Shown: piece after piece, positions 59,774 through 64,000 of the stretch
Numbering within the stretch: position 1 is the first letter of the stretch
Layout: each line of letters opens with the position of its first letter
Assembly: GCF_044987625.1 (NCBI RefSeq)
Contig: NZ_JBJDSB010000002.1
Coordinates: 372,001-436,000, forward strand
Origin: Desulfobaculum sp044987625
GTDB taxonomy: Bacteria > Desulfobacterota > Desulfovibrionia > Desulfovibrionales > Desulfovibrionaceae
Direction of reading: 5' to 3'
DNA length: 64,000 nucleotides
Translations under genes and position numbers: made by a program
Notes under the pieces: generated by a model
Database searches by the model: none
Told to the model about the DNA's origin: nothing
Seen by the model: only the letters and a program-made list of their open reading frames with translations

Positions 59774-61057
59774 ATGAGCCGATTACTCAATGCAGCCCTT
59801 ACCATCGCGCTGATTGCCTGCCTTGCGGGGACGGCCGTGGCCGGAGAGTACGCCTTTCCGTACACCGACCCGTATGTGGCCACCGTGGTGGGGACGCCGC
59901 CGGATGTGATGTACACCCCAGAGCGTACGGCGCGGCCCGTGGGCCATACCCTGCGGGTGGACGACCGCGTTGCGCCGGAACTCTTCTGGCACAGCGAGGA
60001 GATGCGCTACTCCGTGGTGATGCAGGATGGAGAGGCCCCGCTGATGTTCCTCGTCGCCGGGACCGGTGCGGGGCACAATTCGCAAAAGAATGCCTTCCTG
60101 CAGCAGGTGTTTTTTGACGCGGGCTACCATGTGGTGTGCCTGCCCTCGCCAACGCATCCAAACTTCATCGTCAGCGCGTCCACGTCCCGCGCTCCCGGCT
60201 ACATTCGCGACGACGTCAAAGACCTGTACCGGGTCATGCAGTTGGTGATTCGCGATTTGGACATCGCGGACCAAGTGACGGACTACAGCGTGGGCGGCTA
60301 CAGCCTTGGCGGCGCGCAGTCCGCATTTTTGTCCCTGCTGGATGAGCAGCGGGGCGCGTTCAACTTCCGGCGCGTGCTGATGATCAATCCGCCCGTCAGC
60401 CTGTACAATTCCGCCCTGCGTCTCGACGCCCTGCATGTGGACGGCCCCGGCGCGCAGGATAACATCGAGCGCACCACAAGCCGCCTGCTCAAGACGGTGT
60501 CGGAGTTCTACACCAGTCAGGACAAGGTCGATTTCGGCGGCGACCTGCTCTACAGGCTCTATAATTTCCGCAAGGTGCCCGGCGACGACCTGCGCACGCT
60601 TATTGCGGTGTCGTTTCGGATGTCGTCGTCCAGCATCATTTTCGCCACGGACCTGACCCTGGGCACGGGCTACGTGGTGCCGAAGGGCCAGCGTCCCGTG
60701 CCCGGCGACCCGCTGCTGGGCTATCTGTTGACCACCGTACGCCTGAGCTTTGAGGATTATTTTGAGGAGTTTCTTGCTCCGTACCTTATCTACCGCAACC
60801 CTGCGCTCACCCGCGAATCCATTATCCGCGACAGCAGCCTCAGGAGCATCCGCGATTACCTGCGCGGCTCGGAGAAGATTGTCATGGTGACCAATGCCGA
60901 CGACCCTATCCTCGACGGCGCGGAGGTGGACTTTCTGCGCCGGACCTTTGGCGCGCGCGGTATTATTTATCCCGTGGGCGGACACTGCGGCAACATCATG
61001 TACCGGGATAACGTGCGGGATATGCTGCGGCTTATGCAGACCGGGGAGGGGCGCTGA
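59774..61057 (+). CDS. Exported alpha/beta hydrolase, MlaA-linked
   Basis: 427 residues. A signal peptide ends near residue 23 (AVAG). The alpha/beta-hydrolase fold carries the nucleophile elbow SVGGYSLGGAQSAFLSLL (Ser177); an acid residue is likely in NADDPILDG and the His in YPVGGHCGNIMYRDN near the C terminus. A lid-like region spans about 210-340. The mlaA gene begins within the stop codon region (TGATG, 1-bp overlap), so the two are translationally coupled. A periplasmic phospholipase or lipid hydrolase acting with MlaA is plausible, not shown. Confidence 0.8.
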   Translation: MSRLLNAALTIALIACLAGTAVAGEYAFPYTDPYVATVVGTPPDVMYTPERTARPVGHTLRVDDRVAPELFWHSEEMRYSVVMQDGEAPLMFLVAGTGAGHNSQKNAFLQQVFFDAGYHVVCLPSPTHPNFIVSASTSRAPGYIRDDVKDLYRVMQLVIRDLDIADQVTDYSVGGYSLGGAQSAFLSLLDEQRGAFNFRRVLMINPPVSLYNSALRLDALHVDGPGAQDNIERTTSRLLKTVSEFYTSQDKVDFGGDLLYRLYNFRKVPGDDLRTLIAVSFRMSSSSIIFATDLTLGTGYVVPKGQRPVPGDPLLGYLLTTVRLSFEDYFEEFLAPYLIYRNPALTRESIIRDSSLRSIRDYLRGSEKIVMVTNADDPILDGAEVDFLRRTFGARGIIYPVGGHCGNIMYRDNVRDMLRLMQTGEGR

Positions 61058-61836
61058 TGCGACGCACAACGACACTTTTGCGCGTTCTTCTTCTGGGCGC
61101 TGTGCTCGCTCTTGGCGCGGGTTGCGCGGCCAAGACGCCCACCAAGGTCACGGATTTTACGGCCCCGGTGCAGCATCCGCCCATGAAGGCCGAACTGTCC
61201 CCGGACAGTCCCTTTTACGTGTATGACCCGTGGGAGCGGATGAACCGCAGGATTTATGATTTCAATGCGCGCCTTGATGACTACGTGCTGATGCCCGTGG
61301 TCAACGCCTACGAGGCCGTTACCCCAAAGCCCGTGCAGACGGGCGTGTCCAATTTCTTCAGCAACATCGGCGAGGTGCCGACCTTCATCAACTGCGTGCT
61401 GCAGTTGGACGTGAAGGGCGCGGCCAACACCCTTGGGCGCTTTGTGACCAATACCACCATCGGCCTTGGCGGGCTGGTGGACATGGCGTCGCGCGGCGGG
61501 CTGTATGATGAGGATGAGGACTTTGGGCAGACCCTTGGCGTCTGGGGCGTGCCGACCGGCCCGTATGTGGTGCTGCCCGTGCTTGGCCCGTCCAACGTGC
61601 GCGACACGGCGGGCGTTGCCGTGGACAGCACCATCATCTGGATGGAGGAGAGCGCGGTCATGGACAAGCTGGACCCGGACCACGCCCTGCCCGCGCGCAT
61701 AGCCTACGGCACCCTCAAGGGCATTGACGTGCGCAAGCAGATTCTCTTCCACTATTATGAAAACGGCGCGCTGTTTGAGTACGACTTGGTGCGCTTCCTC
61801 TACATGAAGAAGCGCGAATGGGATGTGAAGAAGTAG
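61057..61836 (+). CDS. mlaA: MlaA (VacJ) outer-membrane lipid-transport lipoprotein
   Basis: 259 residues. The lipoprotein signal ends at GAGC (Cys about 23). The VacJ/MlaA core is YDPWERMNRRIYDFNARLDD, GVSNFFSNIGEVPTFINCVL, NTTIGLGGLVDMASRGGLYD and FGQTLGVWGVPTGPYVVLPV. MlaA forms a channel that removes misplaced phospholipids from the outer leaflet. The other mla genes are not in the window. Confidence 0.92.
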   Translation: MRRTTTLLRVLLLGAVLALGAGCAAKTPTKVTDFTAPVQHPPMKAELSPDSPFYVYDPWERMNRRIYDFNARLDDYVLMPVVNAYEAVTPKPVQTGVSNFFSNIGEVPTFINCVLQLDVKGAANTLGRFVTNTTIGLGGLVDMASRGGLYDEDEDFGQTLGVWGVPTGPYVVLPVLGPSNVRDTAGVAVDSTIIWMEESAVMDKLDPDHALPARIAYGTLKGIDVRKQILFHYYENGALFEYDLVRFLYMKKREWDVKK

Positions 61837-61881
61837 CCGCGGCGGCAGACCAGGCCCCGCGTCAGAACAGGAGGCGCGTGT

Positions 61882-62208
61882 ATGCGAACAGGCGTAAAAA
61901 TCTTCGGCACGTTCAACGGCATCGGCCCGGAGGGCTACGAGGCGCTGAAGCCGGAACTTACCTTTGATGAAGTGGAATACGAAGGCGGTACCATCACCAT
62001 CGCCCATGACGGTTATCATCCGGATGCGGAGCTTCTCGTCATCAAGGTGATGGAGCACATGCGCGAGGGAGCGGAGAGCGGCCTTGATATCCTAGACCAC
62101 GACGAAAATACCCTCACGCGCTATGCCATTGAGCACGACGGCTACCGCACGCGCGTGATGAATATGGACGACGTAACCCCCGTCTACCCGCAGCACAGCC
62201 ACGAGTAG
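61882..62208 (+). CDS. Small unrecognised protein after mlaA
   Basis: 108 residues, with AGGAGG before ATG 61882. It begins MRTGVKIFGTFNGIGPEGYE, is acidic and soluble, and ends NMDDVTPVYPQHSHE. No family recognised. It lies 45 nt after mlaA and before the terminator, so it belongs to that operon. Confidence 0.65.
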   Translation: MRTGVKIFGTFNGIGPEGYEALKPELTFDEVEYEGGTITIAHDGYHPDAELLVIKVMEHMREGAESGLDILDHDENTLTRYAIEHDGYRTRVMNMDDVTPVYPQHSHE

Positions 62209-62227
62209 GCGGCAGACAGCCAAACGA

Positions 62228-62258
62228 AAGGCCGGTACACAGGTACCGGCCTTTTTTT
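62228..62258 (+). terminator. Terminator of the hydrolase-mlaA operon
   Basis: Stem GGCCGGTAC (62230-62238) / GTACCGGCC (62243-62251), loop ACAG, extended by A-T pairs and a T7 run. Confidence 0.9.
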
Positions 62259-62336
62259 CAAGGAAAATCAGGCCAGAGGGGTACAGGAAATCCCTTTCTG
62301 GCCGATATGTTTGATGAATGTGCTCCTCAGGCGGCG

Positions 62337-63161
62337 CTACAGCGCCCCAATGACTGCACCGAGGAGCTGTGAGAGTTTGCCGGTGGACGCCTGCGCCATG
62401 GCGATGACGTCATCAAGCGAGGTTTCCTCCATGCAGTCCGGCAAATTCTTGTTGGTGAGGCAGGAAATCCCGAGGACCTCCACGCCCATGTGGTGCGCGG
62501 CGATAACTTCGAGTACGGTGGACATGCCAACCGCGTCCGCTCCCCAGATGCGGAAGGCCCGTGTTTCTGCCGGGGTTTCGAGGTTCGGTCCCACAAGGCC
62601 AAGGTAGACGCCTTTTTCAAGGCGGATGCCCAGTTCAAGGGCCTTGTCCATGGCGATGTCGCCAAGGCGCTGGCTGTAGGTCCGGCTCATGTCGGGAAAA
62701 CGGTCGCCCCAAGCGTCGTGGTTGATGCCCACAAGCGGGTTCGCCCCCGTGAAATTGATGTGGTCCGTGATGCACATCAGCCCGCCAGCGTCAAACTGCG
62801 GGTTCAGCGCGCCCGCCGCGTTGGTGACGATGAGCGTCTTGACGCCGAGGGCGGCCATGGTGCGCACGCCCATGCAGACGTCGGCAGGGGAATTGCCTTC
62901 GTAGAGGTGAAAGCGCCCCTGCTGCAGCCAGACGTTTCGCCCGCCAACCTGCGCGGCAATGAGGCGTCCGGCGTGCCCCTCAACGGTGGATGGCGGAAAG
63001 CCGGGAATGTCGGCATACTCAAACGACTGGACATGGGTGAGGGACTCGGCCCAGTCGCCAAGGCCGGTTCCGAGCACCACGCCGATTTCCGCTGTGTGCG
63101 GCCGTGTCAGGCTCTTGTGGATATAATCCGCTGCCTGCTGGACTTTTTCGGGATTTTGCAT
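62337..63161 (-). CDS. Purine nucleoside phosphorylase
   Basis: 274 residues from ATG 63161. The start has no ribosome site and is chosen because it matches where the family begins. Trimeric PNP signatures are EIGVVLGTGLGDWAESL, TVEGHAGRLIAAQV, QGRFHLYEGNS, IVTNAAGALNPQFDAGGLMC and GPNLETPAETRAFRIWGADA. It splits purine nucleosides with phosphate in salvage. It is divergent from motA. Confidence 0.92.
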   Translation of the reverse strand: MQNPEKVQQAADYIHKSLTRPHTAEIGVVLGTGLGDWAESLTHVQSFEYADIPGFPPSTVEGHAGRLIAAQVGGRNVWLQQGRFHLYEGNSPADVCMGVRTMAALGVKTLIVTNAAGALNPQFDAGGLMCITDHINFTGANPLVGINHDAWGDRFPDMSRTYSQRLGDIAMDKALELGIRLEKGVYLGLVGPNLETPAETRAFRIWGADAVGMSTVLEVIAAHHMGVEVLGISCLTNKNLPDCMEETSLDDVIAMAQASTGKLSQLLGAVIGAL

Positions 63162-63287
63162 AAACTTTGATAAGTAATTATGAGGGGTTCGGGGAAAGGT
63201 AATGGTCCGGGGCCACCAAGTTCGGTCATTCTGTACGGGATGCCCCTTCATGTCAACGTCCGCTCTTGATAGGCAGATTTATAGATT

Positions 63288-64000
63288 ATGGATATTGCAA
63301 CACTTCTTGGCTCCATCATAGGCTTCGTCCTTGTCATCGGCGCCATCCTTGTCGGGGGGCAGCTGGGTCTGTTCATCAACGTCCCGGGTCTGATGATTGT
63401 TGTTGGCGGCACCTTTGCCGCCATCTGCGTCACCTTCCCCTTGCAGGATGTCATTGATGCGCACAAGGGCGCGCTTTCCCTGTTCATGAAGAAGAAAGGC
63501 AAAGTTGAGGACGTGGTGAACATCATGGTCCGCATCGCCGAGATCAGCCGCCGCGAGGGTCTTATCGCTCTGGAAAACATCCAGACCGAGAACCCCATCC
63601 TCAAAAAAGCCTGCCAACTCATTGCCGACAACGCCGACCCCCAGCTCATCCGCGATACACTCATGATTGAGATTGGCACCATGAAGCGCCGCCACAGCAT
63701 CTCCATTGATGTTTTCCAAAAGCTGGCGGGCTTCGCCCCGGCCTTTGGTATGATCGGTACGCTTATCGGTCTGGTGCAGATGCTGGCCAAACTGGAGGAC
63801 CCGGCAACCCTCGGTCCTGCCATGGCTGTGGCCATCCTGACCACATTCTATGGCACCATCATGGCCAATCTCGTGTTCCTGCCCTTTGCGGGCAAGATGA
63901 AGGCGCGAACCTCGCAGGAGGAACTCCACCTCCAAATTATCTTTGAAGGCGCGAAATCCATTCTGGAGAACAACAACCCCAGATTGGTGTACGAGAAGCT
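63288..64000 (+). CDS. motA: Flagellar motor stator MotA, N-terminal part
   Basis: The frame is open from ATG 63288 to the window end (237 codons). It begins MDIATLLGSIIGFVLVIGAI and contains INVPGLMIVVGGTFAAICVT, ENPILKKACQLIADNADPQL and FGMIGTLIGLVQMLAKLEDP. These are the conserved MotA/PomA blocks, including the loop residues that contact the rotor. MotA with MotB conducts ions and drives the flagellum. motB probably follows beyond the window. Confidence 0.92.
   Translation, partial: MDIATLLGSIIGFVLVIGAILVGGQLGLFINVPGLMIVVGGTFAAICVTFPLQDVIDAHKGALSLFMKKKGKVEDVVNIMVRIAEISRREGLIALENIQTENPILKKACQLIADNADPQLIRDTLMIEIGTMKRRHSISIDVFQKLAGFAPAFGMIGTLIGLVQMLAKLEDPATLGPAMAVAILTTFYGTIMANLVFLPFAGKMKARTSQEELHLQIIFEGAKSILENNNPRLVYEK

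Noticed and set aside
1..64000. CRISPR array, prophage or integrative element
   Set aside because: No regularly spaced direct repeats, integrase, phage structural genes or attachment-site duplications were recognised.

Overview
The window looks like a GC-rich chromosome segment from a Desulfovibrio-type sulfate reducer (Desulfovibrionota). The grounds are a selenocysteine-containing periplasmic formate dehydrogenase with its own maturation cluster, separate tungstate and tungstate/molybdate uptake operons, a FixABCX electron-transfer set, an XXXCH (GAK-associated) small protein and very dense two-component signalling. The assignment is inference from gene content; no rRNA or tRNA gene was recognised.

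Layout. Positions 1-6176 hold the end of a MaoC-type dehydratase gene, fixA and fixB, a terminator, a 39-residue membrane peptide paired with a sodium:solute symporter, then fixC and fixX. Together they suggest uptake and acyl-CoA-type metabolism of one solute coupled to a FixABCX complex. Positions 6353-8118 hold a YhdT/PanF-like transporter pair. Positions 8337-15451 hold an orphan IS3-type OrfA, small envelope proteins, a VWA-OmpA protein, a pseudo-receiver/PAS/GGDEF protein and small unknowns, separated by gene-poor spacers. A helix-turn-helix/periplasmic-binding-like regulator (15865-16770) is divergent from a seven-gene operon (17017-23619). That operon encodes a solute-binding lipoprotein, a histidine kinase with a cysteine cluster, a REC-STAS regulator, a thioredoxin-like protein, a GAF/membrane/rhodanese-like protein, a MauE-like membrane protein and a lipoprotein.

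Positions 23881-32965 (minus strand) hold fdhB, fdhA (in-frame UGA at 27074-27076), a small ORF lying over a highly self-complementary element, a transposase-derived protein that looks catalytically dead, moaA, a thioredoxin, mobA, fdhD and fdhE. Positions 33241-39758 hold tupABC, wtpABC and a mobB-FeS fusion. Metal uptake, molybdopterin synthesis and formate dehydrogenase maturation are thus contiguous. Positions 39994-44907 (minus) hold a complete ABC importer with an APH-like kinase. Positions 45180-49550 hold a kinase with two receiver proteins, one with an HDOD output and one with a degenerate HD-GYP output. Positions 49645-53162 (minus) hold an FmdE-family protein with a FecCD-type ABC importer.

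Positions 53701-58877 hold an XXXCH protein and a second solute-binding-protein/histidine-kinase pair with a divergent NarL-type regulator. The window closes with a YbjQ-family protein, a secreted alpha/beta hydrolase next to mlaA, a purine nucleoside phosphorylase and the start of motA.

The strongest candidates for something undescribed are the seven-gene signalling/redox operon and the structured element upstream of fdhA. Next come the FmdE-linked importer and the importer-plus-kinase operon. All functional links between genes are inferred from adjacency.
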